Shown: piece by piece, positions 51,411 through 59,828 of the stretch
Position numbering within the stretch: the stretch's first letter is position 1
How the letters are laid out: each line of letters begins with the position of its first letter
DNA from: Algibacter pectinivorans
GTDB lineage: Bacteria; Bacteroidota; Bacteroidia; Flavobacteriales; Flavobacteriaceae
Length of the DNA stretch: 64,000 nt
NCBI RefSeq assembly: GCF_900112595.1
Contig: NZ_FOMI01000012.1
Coordinates: forward strand, 61,773 to 125,772
Direction: 5' to 3'
Notes under the pieces: model-generated
What the model saw: the letters and a program-made list of their open reading frames with translations, nothing else
The model's database searches: none
What the model was told of the DNA's origin: nothing
Translations under genes and position numbers: made by a program

Positions 51411-51481
51411 TAGTTTTGTTAATAACTCCTATTAATTTTCAACGTCATAATTCTAAATTCCAAATTGAATTTTTAACTTTG
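51411..51481 (+). promoter_or_regulatory. Candidate dnaX promoter elements
   Basis: TAGTTTTG (51411-51418) and TAACTTTG (51474-51481) both match TAnnTTTG. The first would leave a leader of about 75 bases, the second a very short one. Neither has a clear -33 TTG. Either location argues against reading the in-frame TTG at 51416 as the start. Confidence 0.4.
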
Positions 51482-51499
51482 TTATCTCAAGATTTAACT

Positions 51500-53233
51500 A
51501 TGGAACATTTTGTTGTATCGGCTAGAAAATACAGACCAGAAGCGTTTAAAGACGTTGTTGGCCAGCAAGCTATTACAAACACTTTACTAAATGCCATAGA
51601 TAACAATCATTTAGCCCAAGCCTTACTATTTACAGGACCTCGTGGCGTTGGTAAAACCACCTGCGCACGTATTTTGGCTAAAATGATTAATAGCGACGGT
51701 AACGAAACTAGCGATGAAGATTTTGCTTTTAACATTTTCGAGCTCGATGCTGCATCCAATAACTCGGTAGATGATATTAGGAGTTTAACCGATCAAGTTC
51801 GTATTCCGCCACAAGTTGGAAAATACAAGGTCTATATTATTGATGAGGTACACATGCTCTCACAATCGGCTTTTAACGCCTTTTTAAAAACGTTAGAAGA
51901 GCCACCTAAGCATTGCATATTTATTCTTGCAACTACCGAGAAGCATAAAATTATACCTACCATTTTATCGCGTTGTCAAATTTTCGATTTTAAACGTATT
52001 ACGGTTAAAGATGCTAAGGAATATCTAAAATATATAGCCAAAGAACAAGGTATAACTGCCGAGGACGATGCCTTACATATTATCGCGCAAAAAGCAGATG
52101 GTGCCATGCGTGACGCCCTTTCTATTTTTGATCGTGTTGTTAGTTTTTCTGGTAAAAACTTAACTAGACAAGCCGTAACCGAAAACTTAAACGTACTAGA
52201 TTACGAAACCTATTTTACAAGTACCGATTTAATTTTAGAGAATAAAATTCCAGATCTATTACTTCAGTTTAATAATACGCTTTCAAAAGGTTTCGATGGA
52301 CATCATTTTATTGCAGGATTAGCGTCTCATTTTAGAGATTTGCTAGTTAGTAAAACACCTGAAACCATTGCCTTATTAGAAGTTGGCGATCAAACTAAAG
52401 AGAAGTATTTAAAACAATCGCAAAAAGCATCACAAGAGTTTCTCTTGCAAGGCATTCAACTAGCTAACGACTGCGATCTTAAATACAAAACAAGTAAAAA
52501 TCAACGCTTACTTGTCGAATTAACTTTAATGCAACTTGCCTCTATCACTCATGATGGAGAAAAAAAAAATAGCAAACATTACATAATTCCTGCCTCATAT
52601 TTCCAGAAAAAAGGCATTACGCCTGTTCCGATTAAGGTTCCTAAGAAAACTGAAAACGCTACCCCTTCCGCGAAAGCGCAAACAGTACCAACTGAAACCA
52701 CCAATAAAAAACCGGTAACAGTAAATAAAACGGAAGATCAAGGGCCTCCTAAAATTATTTTAAAACAAAGTTCCAAACGTCAATCTGGGCTGACTTTATC
52801 TAGTATTCGCGCTAAGAAAGAGCATCAAATTAAACAAATGGATGTTGTGGTGGATGAGGAGAATTTACCTAAAGAGCCATTTACAGAGCAAGATTTTATA
52901 ACAGCTTGGAATACGTATACCGAAAAATTGGTTTCTAAAGGTCAACATAATTTGGCTTCCATTTTATCTATAGATGTGCCAAAAGTTAAAGGAACTGTAG
53001 CACATTTAGAGTTTCCAAACGCTACAAACAAGGTAGAATTAGAACGCCAGCAATTTAATCTTTTAGGGTATATTAGAAAGGAATTAAGTAACTACGACAT
53101 TACTTTATCTATAACAGTAAACGAAGTTATGGAAAAGAAATACGCCTATACGCCTCAAGATAAATTTGAAAAACTAAAGGAAAAAAACCCGAATATTGAC
53201 CTTTTAAGAAAAACTTTCGATCTAGATGTTTAA
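51500..53233 (+). CDS. dnaX: DNA polymerase III subunit gamma/tau
   Basis: The clamp-loader ATPase of the replisome. From ATG 51500 (MEHFVVSARKYRPEAFKDVVGQ) it has 577 residues: AAA+ domain with FTGPRGVGKTTCARIL, YIIDEVHMLS (Walker B) and sensor ATTEKHKIIPTILSRCQ, then the oligomerisation domain, then a lysine/proline-rich C-terminal tau-like region. The four-cysteine zinc module found in most DnaX proteins is missing between KTTCARIL and FELDAASNN, a lineage trait. A TTCCGCGAAAGCG repeat motif lies inside the linker. The in-frame TTG 28 codons earlier was rejected, since it lacks family similarity. Confidence 0.94.
   Translation: MEHFVVSARKYRPEAFKDVVGQQAITNTLLNAIDNNHLAQALLFTGPRGVGKTTCARILAKMINSDGNETSDEDFAFNIFELDAASNNSVDDIRSLTDQVRIPPQVGKYKVYIIDEVHMLSQSAFNAFLKTLEEPPKHCIFILATTEKHKIIPTILSRCQIFDFKRITVKDAKEYLKYIAKEQGITAEDDALHIIAQKADGAMRDALSIFDRVVSFSGKNLTRQAVTENLNVLDYETYFTSTDLILENKIPDLLLQFNNTLSKGFDGHHFIAGLASHFRDLLVSKTPETIALLEVGDQTKEKYLKQSQKASQEFLLQGIQLANDCDLKYKTSKNQRLLVELTLMQLASITHDGEKKNSKHYIIPASYFQKKGITPVPIKVPKKTENATPSAKAQTVPTETTNKKPVTVNKTEDQGPPKIILKQSSKRQSGLTLSSIRAKKEHQIKQMDVVVDEENLPKEPFTEQDFITAWNTYTEKLVSKGQHNLASILSIDVPKVKGTVAHLEFPNATNKVELERQQFNLLGYIRKELSNYDITLSITVNEVMEKKYAYTPQDKFEKLKEKNPNIDLLRKTFDLDV
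52666..52678 (+). repeat. TTCCGCGAAAGCG hairpin motif, copy 3 (inside dnaX)
   Basis: An exact 13-base match to the two intergenic copies. In frame it encodes PSAKA in the low-complexity linker of DnaX, a stretch where an insertion would be tolerated. Confidence 0.6.
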
Positions 53234-53810
53234 TAAATTGAATAACAAAAAGTTATTACTTTTAATATTACCTGTAATTGTTGTGCTTTTTAGCTGCGAT
53301 GGTCGAGATAGAATTTATAAACCAAATGTTCAGGTTTTAAAGAAACATAATCTCCTTGAATCATTTACTAAGCAAACTAAATTTGTCCCGGAACAAAAAA
53401 TACAAATAGAAACAGATACTATTTTAAGTAATGGTTTTGAAATTAAAATACAATACCATTCAGTTGAAAATAATGAGCTATCGAAAACAATAGTAAATAC
53501 CAAGACTAAAAGCCCAACACGTTATAAAAATTTTGAAGCCAACCTTCACGTTTTAAAAAATGGTTTAACATTAAACAAAAGTGTTATAAATAAGGAGCTA
53601 TTCTCTAATTCTGAAAACTCCACATTTTTAAACCAAGCAATTATGCAATTTGTTTGGATAGATTACCAAGCCTCAACTCCATCCCAATTAATTTTAAACA
53701 CCAGTTTTAATATTCCTGGTACAGACTCATACCGAGACTTTGTAATTCTAATTGATGAGTTAGGTAGATTAAAATTAAAAGAAATTAACCTTACTGCAAA
53801 TATTATATAA
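53226..53810 (+). CDS. Lipoprotein of unknown function between dnaX and miaE
   Basis: A 194-residue lipoprotein. The signal region is long (NKLNNKKLLLLILPVIVVLFSC), with lipobox Cys24. The mature part is mainly beta (ILNTSFNIPGTD, FVILIDELGRLKLKEINL). I do not recognise a domain. It overlaps the end of dnaX by eight bases and is followed by miaE after two bases, so all three genes share one transcript. The overlap shows tight translational linkage, but no functional connection to replication is evident. Confidence 0.7.
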   Translation: MFNKLNNKKLLLLILPVIVVLFSCDGRDRIYKPNVQVLKKHNLLESFTKQTKFVPEQKIQIETDTILSNGFEIKIQYHSVENNELSKTIVNTKTKSPTRYKNFEANLHVLKNGLTLNKSVINKELFSNSENSTFLNQAIMQFVWIDYQASTPSQLILNTSFNIPGTDSYRDFVILIDELGRLKLKEINLTANII

Positions 53811-53812
53811 TT

Positions 53813-54394
53813 ATGTTAGGATTAAAACTACCAACCGATCCACGTTGGGTAAACATTGTAGAGAAAAACATTGAAGAGATACTAACCGATCATGCTTTTT
53901 GCGAACAAAAAGCAACAAGTACAGCTATTTCGCTTATAGTAAGTTTTCCTGAATATACAGAGCTAGTTCAAGAAATGACAGCTTTAGTTAAAGAGGAAAT
54001 TAGTCATTTTAAAATGGTACACGATAAAATTATAGAACGCGGTTGGGTATTAGGTAGAGATAGACGTGATGATTATGTTATAGCGCTTTTAAAATTCTTT
54101 CCTAAAGGTGGCAGCAGAACTACACAACTTGTACATCGTTTGTTGTACGCGGCATTAATAGAAGCTAGAAGCTGCGAACGCTTCAGGCTACTTTCAGAAG
54201 AATTAGAAGATAAAGAATTAGCCGAATTTTATAGAAATTTAATGGTTAGTGAAGCCAACCACTATACTATGTTTTTAGGTTTTGCCAGACAATATGGCGA
54301 AAAAAAAGAAGTGGATACCAAATGGCAACAACTTCTTGAATATGAGGCCGAAATAATTTCTAATTTAGGAACTAGCGAAGCTATACACGGCTAA
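53813..54394 (+). CDS. miaE: tRNA-(ms2io6A)-hydroxylase, MiaE type
   Basis: A di-iron monooxygenase with ferritin-like four-helix fold that hydroxylates the isopentenyl group of ms2i6A37 in tRNA. Visible features are FCEQKATSTA, the VKEEISHFKMVHDKI helix with the EExxH iron motif, IEARSCERFRLL and the later MVSEANHYTMFL helix giving the second set of ligands. The length of 193 agrees with the bacterial family. MiaA and MiaB genes are not in the window. It is the last gene of the dnaX transcript and overlaps the end of the convergent barrel protein by four bases. Confidence 0.88.
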   Translation: MLGLKLPTDPRWVNIVEKNIEEILTDHAFCEQKATSTAISLIVSFPEYTELVQEMTALVKEEISHFKMVHDKIIERGWVLGRDRRDDYVIALLKFFPKGGSRTTQLVHRLLYAALIEARSCERFRLLSEELEDKELAEFYRNLMVSEANHYTMFLGFARQYGEKKEVDTKWQQLLEYEAEIISNLGTSEAIHG

Positions 54395-54993
54395 AATTTA
54401 TAACCCACACCTAATTGAATATTTCTATTTTTTGCTTCGATACCTAAGTTATCATCGAATACATTTCTAATACCGTAGTTATATCTAACATCTACCACAA
54501 TGGCATAGTTAATTTTGTAATCGGCACCTATAACTGCCGAATATCCCATGTTTTTCATACCGTCGTCCACTTTTTGAACCTTCCATCCTACTTGAGGACC
54601 TATACCTGCATGGAATTTTTCGCTAAATCTAAATCTAAACAAAATTGGCATTTGTATATAATCTAAATGCAATTCCTCTTTATTGGCACCCTCGGCAGAA
54701 AACTGTATTTCTGGCACTATAGATAAGGTTCTAGAAATACCCATATTAGCTAAGAAACCTACATACAAACTGTTTCTGTGCTCATTACTAAAAGCTGGTT
54801 CATCCTTAAAATCTAAATGAGAAATGGTATAACCGGCTCGAATACCGAATTTAATCCCGCTAGAAGCCGACCATTTTTCTTGAACCTTTGCAGTGTCCTT
54901 TACCTTTGTTGAAGATTTAATTTCTTTGTCTTCTTGAGCATAGCCTTGTAATGAAAAACCAAGTAACACTGTTAATAGTAGTAATTTTTTCAT
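54391..54993 (-). CDS. Outer-membrane beta-barrel protein (porin/PorT-like family)
   Basis: A 200-residue protein with a signal peptide (LLLLTVLLGFSLQGYAQ) and beta-strand repeats: GIRAGYTISHLDF, NSLYVGFLANMGI, TLSIVPEIQFSAEGA, MPILFRFRF, FHAGIGPQVGWKV, and a final aromatic residue (LGVGYKF) as expected for barrel insertion. It belongs to the PorT-like/outer-membrane beta-barrel group of Bacteroidota. PorT itself assists type IX secretion; whether this protein does is undecided. The 178-base gap upstream shows no gene. Confidence 0.8.
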   Translation of the reverse strand: MKKLLLLTVLLGFSLQGYAQEDKEIKSSTKVKDTAKVQEKWSASSGIKFGIRAGYTISHLDFKDEPAFSNEHRNSLYVGFLANMGISRTLSIVPEIQFSAEGANKEELHLDYIQMPILFRFRFSEKFHAGIGPQVGWKVQKVDDGMKNMGYSAVIGADYKINYAIVVDVRYNYGIRNVFDDNLGIEAKNRNIQLGVGYKF

Positions 54994-55171
54994 CTGTTTG
55001 TATTTATATTAACCTATAAGATGCGAAAAACCAAAATATTATGAAGTTTAAGCACCATAATTTAGATTTTACATTATTAATAGATTTGGGTTATTATTAA
55101 TGGTATTATAGCGTACGAATATATATCATAAAATTAAAAAAGCACAACTATACAAGTCCAAGTGCAAAATT

Positions 55172-56077
55172 TTACTGTGTATTACTAGAAACCGTATCAT
55201 AGTATATACTTTTTATAATACCATCGGCAAGACCAATTTTAGGTACATATATGTTTTTTGCTCCAGCCCATTTCATAGCGGAAAGATAAATACGCATTGC
55301 AGGAATAATTACATCGGCTCTATCTTGATTTAGCGAAAGTTCCGTTATACGCTCTTCGTACGAATAGGTTTGTAACATGTTGTAATAGGAGGTCATATAA
55401 AAATACGAAAGTGGTTTCCCCATAGATTTACCCGATACCTTGAAAATTTTATTAATATTTCCACCAGAACCTAAAACATCTATTTTATGATACTCTTTAG
55501 TGTGCGTATTAATCCAATCTTGCAGCTCTAACCAAGTTTCTTTTTTAACCATATCGTTAAGCAAACGTACGGTTCCTATTTTAAAAGACCTTGAAGCTAC
55601 TTGGTTGCCCCTATCAATAACAGTAAACTCCGTGCTTCCACCACCAACATCAACATATAAATACGTTTTATTACCATCTATATATTTATTTAAATCTGTT
55701 GCCGCAATAATTGCAGCTTCCTCTTCGCCCCCAATAACATCGATACTTATACCGGCATGCTCCAATACCAAATCTACTACTTGCTTTCCGTTTTTAGACT
55801 CTCGCATTGCCGAGGTTGCACAAGCCTTATACTTTACTACTTTATGAGATTTCATTAGTAGTTTAAACGCTAACATAGTATCTAGCATTCGCTGGGTGTT
55901 TTCTTTAGAAATTTTTTCTTTTATAAAAACATCTGCACCTAATCGAATTGGCACACGTACAAGCGAGTTTTTCTTAAATTCAACAGGCTTTCCTTTTTGT
56001 TCAATTATATTTGAAATTAACAGTCTTACAGCGTTCGAACCAATATCTATGGCAGCATATTTTTTTATTGAAAGCAT
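55172..56077 (-). CDS. ppx: Exopolyphosphatase/GppA-family phosphatase (short form)
   Basis: A 301-residue ASKHA-fold phosphatase. YAAIDIGSNAVRLLIS is the N-terminal phosphate loop, and DVGGGSTEFTVID and VLGSGGNINKIFKVSG form the other nucleotide-site loops. It contains only the actin-like core and lacks the C-terminal HD domain of E. coli Ppx (513 residues). It should hydrolyse polyphosphate chains or pppGpp. It starts 1 base after the ppk1 stop on the same strand, so synthesis and breakdown of polyphosphate are encoded together. The symbol is by similarity and context. Confidence 0.86.
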   Translation of the reverse strand: MLSIKKYAAIDIGSNAVRLLISNIIEQKGKPVEFKKNSLVRVPIRLGADVFIKEKISKENTQRMLDTMLAFKLLMKSHKVVKYKACATSAMRESKNGKQVVDLVLEHAGISIDVIGGEEEAAIIAATDLNKYIDGNKTYLYVDVGGGSTEFTVIDRGNQVASRSFKIGTVRLLNDMVKKETWLELQDWINTHTKEYHKIDVLGSGGNINKIFKVSGKSMGKPLSYFYMTSYYNMLQTYSYEERITELSLNQDRADVIIPAMRIYLSAMKWAGAKNIYVPKIGLADGIIKSIYYDTVSSNTQ

Positions 56078-56078
56078 A

Positions 56079-58145
56079 TTAATTTTCTAATTTATTAAGG
56101 TAATAGTCATAGGTAGCAAATTGAGATCTTACTTTTGGCTTATCGTTTACAAGATATTGATTTTCTTGAGAATCATTTAAAACTCTAGCTTTAACATTAT
56201 CGTTCCAACTAATATTAAAAGTATCTATAATTTCTTTTTTAATGTCTTCATCATAAATTGGGCAACTTACTTCTACTCTATTTTCAATATTTCTTGTCAT
56301 CCAATCGGCCGATGAAATATAAAGTTTTGTATCGTCATTATGTCCAAACATATAAATTCTTGAATGCTCTAAAAACTTATCTACTACACTAATAACCTCA
56401 ATATTATCACTCATTCCTTTTAAACCAGGAATTAAACAACAAATACCTCTAACTATCATTTGTATTTTTACTCCTGCTCTACTGGCTTCATACAATTTAT
56501 CAATCATTGGATAGCTTGAAATGCTATTCATTTTTAATCGAATAAGCCCTTCTCTTCCTTCCTTAACATTTTTTATCTCGTTATCTATTAACCTAAACAC
56601 GCTACTTTTTGTAAAGTGCGGCGACACTAATAAATGCTTGTATTTGTAAACCCTATAATTAGTTTCAAAAAAGCTAAAAATTTGATTTACATCCTTTAAA
56701 ATCTTTTTATTAGCTGTAAACAACGTATAATCCGTATAAATTTTAGCGGTCGATTCGTTAAAGTTTCCGGTACTAATAAACCCGTATCGTTTTAGTTTTT
56801 TTCCTTCTTCGCGCTCAATAACACACATTTTACTGTGTACCTTAAGTCCGGTAACACCAAAAATTAAATTAATACCCTCTTCTTTCATTTGTTGGGCATA
56901 ATCGATATTAGCTTGTTCATCAAACCTAGCTCGAAGTTCAATAGAAACCGTTACTGCTTTACCGTTTACAGCCGCATTAATTAAAGAACTTGCTACATGT
57001 GATATTTCTGCAAGACGGTAAATTGTAATTTTAATAGTTTTAACCTTTGGATCTAAGGCTGCTTCCCTTAAAAATTTAACAATGTATGAGAATGTTTGAT
57101 AAGGCGCGTGCAACAAATAATCTTTTTTGCTAATAGCATTAAATATACTGTCTTGCATACTTAAATCTTTAACTGGTAGCGGCTCGATTTTGTCATATAA
57201 AAGATCGGTTCTTCCTAAACTAGGAAAGCCCATATAGTCTCTTTTATTATGGTAGCGTCCGCCTGGTATAACACTATCGGTATCATCGATACCCATTTTA
57301 GACATAAAATAACGCAGTGTTTCTTTATGAATGGTTTTATCGAAAACAAACCTTACGGCTTCACCTATTTTTCTATGCTTTACACTATCTGATATTTTTT
57401 CTATAAAACTTTTACTTAAATCACTTTCAAAATCTAACTCGGCATCTCTAGTAATTTTAATCATGTGAGCAGAAATAGCTTTGTATTCGAAAATATTAAA
57501 GATATCACCCAAACAATAGCGCAAAACATCATCGACCATAATAATATAGTTCTTGTCGCCTTGTTTTGGCAATTCCACAAAACGGTCTACCGATTTAGGA
57601 ATTTCTATTAATGCAAATTGCTTTGTATCGCCAGACATTAGCATGCGTACCGCCAAATAAGCAGCTGTATCTTTTAAATTTGGTAATACAACCGAATCAT
57701 TAAGGATAATGGTAACTAAAGCTGGACTTACCGTTTTAAGAAAATATTGTTTTATAAACTCGCTCTGTGCTTCATCAATTTGAGTTTCGTCAATAATATA
57801 AATGTTTTCTTCCTTTAACTTTTTATCTATATTATTTAATATTTTAACACTTTCACTTTGTTGTTTAATAACAATTTGAGTAATTATTTCTAATAATTCT
57901 TTTGCTTTAATACCACCAAGCTCACTTTTTCCGCCTTTACCAGCCTCTACAATTCGCTTTACTGTGGCATATCTAACTTTAAAAAACTCATCTAAGTTAT
58001 TAGAAAATATACCTAAAAAACGTAATCTTTCAATTAAAGGAACCGACTCATCTTCAGCTTCTTGTAATACTCTTGCATTAAACTGTAACCAGCTTATTTC
58101 TCTATTAACATAACAATTATCTATTGAAATTTCAGGTGTAGTCAT
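56079..58145 (-). CDS. ppk1: Polyphosphate kinase 1
   Basis: The enzyme polymerises ATP gamma-phosphates into inorganic polyphosphate. Domains: N (REISWLQFNARVLQEAEDESVPL), head, and two PLD-like catalytic domains. KVHSKMCVIERE carries the phosphorylated His, and the late EHSRIYMFGHNDDTKLYISSADWMTRN contains the second conserved His. Length 688 fits. It is the middle gene of a minus-strand group with a SixA-like phosphatase before it and ppx after it. A minus-strand -7 element (plus-strand CAAATATA, 58175-58182) precedes it. Confidence 0.95.
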   Translation of the reverse strand: MTTPEISIDNCYVNREISWLQFNARVLQEAEDESVPLIERLRFLGIFSNNLDEFFKVRYATVKRIVEAGKGGKSELGGIKAKELLEIITQIVIKQQSESVKILNNIDKKLKEENIYIIDETQIDEAQSEFIKQYFLKTVSPALVTIILNDSVVLPNLKDTAAYLAVRMLMSGDTKQFALIEIPKSVDRFVELPKQGDKNYIIMVDDVLRYCLGDIFNIFEYKAISAHMIKITRDAELDFESDLSKSFIEKISDSVKHRKIGEAVRFVFDKTIHKETLRYFMSKMGIDDTDSVIPGGRYHNKRDYMGFPSLGRTDLLYDKIEPLPVKDLSMQDSIFNAISKKDYLLHAPYQTFSYIVKFLREAALDPKVKTIKITIYRLAEISHVASSLINAAVNGKAVTVSIELRARFDEQANIDYAQQMKEEGINLIFGVTGLKVHSKMCVIEREEGKKLKRYGFISTGNFNESTAKIYTDYTLFTANKKILKDVNQIFSFFETNYRVYKYKHLLVSPHFTKSSVFRLIDNEIKNVKEGREGLIRLKMNSISSYPMIDKLYEASRAGVKIQMIVRGICCLIPGLKGMSDNIEVISVVDKFLEHSRIYMFGHNDDTKLYISSADWMTRNIENRVEVSCPIYDEDIKKEIIDTFNISWNDNVKARVLNDSQENQYLVNDKPKVRSQFATYDYYLNKLEN

Positions 58146-58174
58146 TGAGTGTTTTTTAATTTTAATATGAAAAA

Positions 58175-58182
58175 CAAATATA
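58175..58182 (-). promoter_or_regulatory. -7 element upstream of ppk1
   Basis: On the minus strand TATATTTG matches TAnnTTTG, about 30 bases before the ppk1 ATG. There is no clear -33. Confidence 0.4.
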
Positions 58183-58283
58183 TTCTATTTAGAATAAAAT
58201 ATTGGTATTTTATTAAGAAGGTGTAATTAAATTTTGAATATTTTATTGTTAAATTATTGCTATAAATACAAAAAGAAACTAGA

Positions 58284-58769
58284 CTACTTTAAATCGCGAG
58301 GAAATAACGATTTTAAAGTTTTACCAGGTTTTAAAGCACTCCAATTTTCTATATCAAACTCAATAATAACTACGCCGCTTGTAGGTACATTATCTATATA
58401 CTTTGTGCCAAAAGTATTAACAAATGCGGTAATAGCATGATTATGTCCAAATACCATTAAATTACTTATAGAGTCCTGGACATTTTTTATAACCTGAACA
58501 AGGTTTTCTCCTGAGAAATCATATAAATCTGCATTAAATTTCACTAAGTTTTTATCTATACCCAAATTAGAAATAAAGATTTCTGCTGTTAACTTGGTAC
58601 GTTGGGCATCACTACAAATCACTAAATCTATGGTTTTCAAATGGTAAGCTAATTCTTTAGAAACCAAATTAGCATCGGTTATTCCTCTAGATTTTAAAGG
58701 CCTTTCATGATCATCTAGATTAAATTCCCAAGAGGATTTAGCGTGTCTTATTAAAATTAATTTTTTCAA
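58284..58769 (-). CDS. SixA-like histidine phosphatase
   Basis: A 161-residue histidine phosphatase. The catalytic loop is LIRHAKSSW (RHG-type) at the start, with a later ICSDAQRTKLTAEIF segment and VFGHNHAIT carrying the second catalytic His. SixA of E. coli removes phosphate from ArcB-type phosphotransfer domains. The start codon is TTG at 58769: an in-frame stop occurs four codons further upstream and no ATG lies between, while the peptide MKKLILIRHAK is exactly what family members begin with. It lies 138 bases before ppk1 on the same strand and may share its regulation. Confidence 0.85.
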   Translation of the reverse strand: MKKLILIRHAKSSWEFNLDDHERPLKSRGITDANLVSKELAYHLKTIDLVICSDAQRTKLTAEIFISNLGIDKNLVKFNADLYDFSGENLVQVIKNVQDSISNLMVFGHNHAITAFVNTFGTKYIDNVPTSGVVIIEFDIENWSALKPGKTLKSLFPRDLK

Positions 58770-58789
58770 AATACTCGATTAAATGTTTA

Positions 58790-58825
58790 TTTTTATCGAT
58801 AAAAAGTTGTTATTCTCGATAAAAA
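58790..58825. promoter_or_regulatory. Operator-like palindrome and half-site repeat upstream of the SixA-like gene
   Basis: TTTTTATCGATAAAAA (58790-58805) is a perfect 16-base palindrome. Its right half, TCGATAAAAA, recurs at 58816-58825 after a short gap. Positioned 20 bases before the TTG start, it looks like a binding site. The rest of the 444-base gap (58770-59213) shows no gene, only a -7 match at 59072. Confidence 0.35.
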
Positions 58826-59071
58826 TCAATTTCTTTGTTCTTTAAATTCTAATTAAATATATCAAAAAAAAATTACTATTTGCAAATTACTATTAGATGG
58901 TTTCATTTAGTTATTTTTTATGAATGTAAAGTTAATAATCAACTTATTTGTCAACCTTAAAATTATGTGACTTTGGTGCAATCTAAAGTGTCAAAATATA
59001 AAAGTTATGACTAATAAATAGAATGTGTAGTAAATGAGTATGATTTATTAATGATAAAGAAAATAATTTCA

Positions 59072-59079
59072 TATCTTTG
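59072..59079 (+). promoter_or_regulatory. -7 element upstream of the adhesin locus
   Basis: TATCTTTG matches TAnnTTTG, 135 bases before the ATG at 59214. A long leader would follow. No -33 TTG at the right distance. Confidence 0.4.
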
Positions 59080-59213
59080 TGGACAAAATCGCACACCCCA
59101 TAAAGTTTGGTTTAATATAACAAAGCAATTGCTATTAACAAAAAAAAAAATCTCTACAAGCATAATTAATTTTAGATACAACGGTGCGTTATCACCAACA
59201 AACAAAATAATAT

Positions 59214-59789
59214 ATGAAAGCATTATACCTACTAATAATATCTATTTTAATTGGTAGTTCAAGTTTACAAGAAAATGCAACTTTAACAAAAGTTCAAAAT
59301 TGTAGCGCTACTTTAACTGTACACAAGGATAGAACCTTTAAGTCGGCCACCGAAAACGGCGCTGAGATTATGTTAACTGAAGTGAGCATGTTATCCGCTG
59401 TGCAGGACGTTCAATTAACTATAATTGAAAAAAGTGATAAGCCAAATACAGAAAAAATTCACTTTTATATTTTACAAGTCGCAAACAATACAACTCAATC
59501 CATTACCTTTACTTTAACTAGTGAAAATATAGATTGTAACGAGGAAGGTTTTGAGTTGCAGACAGATTTTAATTTTGAATTTTATAACCTAAATCAAACC
59601 GAACAAATTAGTGAGGTTACAGTTGCCAATAATAGCGCTGTTAAATTTTACTTGAAGAAAATCACTCCAAAAAAAGCACAAAAATCTGCTTGGAATTGCG
59701 CACGTATTGAAGCTTCTAATGCGGAAGGAAATTATACATCATCAATAACAATGAAATCTTTAGTACAAGACCCAACAAAGGTTAACTAA
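59214..59789 (+). CDS. Small secreted protein preceding the SprB-like adhesin
   Basis: A 191-residue protein with a signal peptide (LYLLIISILIGSSSLQ). The mature part is mostly beta: VQDVQLTIIEKSDKP, IHFYILQVANNTTQSITFTLTSEN and NFEFYNLNQTEQISEVTVANNSAVKFYLKKI suggest one or two Ig-like (Fn3/CARDB-type) domains. Four cysteines (near residues 29, 106, 168 and neighbours) could form disulfides. I do not recognise a family. It lies 39 bases before a giant adhesin gene on the same strand, so a role in surface attachment or as an adhesin accessory protein is inferred. Confidence 0.6.
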   Translation: MKALYLLIISILIGSSSLQENATLTKVQNCSATLTVHKDRTFKSATENGAEIMLTEVSMLSAVQDVQLTIIEKSDKPNTEKIHFYILQVANNTTQSITFTLTSENIDCNEEGFELQTDFNFEFYNLNQTEQISEVTVANNSAVKFYLKKITPKKAQKSAWNCARIEASNAEGNYTSSITMKSLVQDPTKVN

Positions 59790-59828
59790 ATACATGTGCG
59801 ATTACGAGCTATTCAAAAAAATGGATTT

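Noticed and set aside
59051..59257. A 68-codon plus-strand frame in the gap before the adhesin locus
   Set aside because: It overlaps the start of the well-supported secreted protein gene in another frame, its composition follows the AT-rich intergenic DNA, and a promoter element lies inside it.
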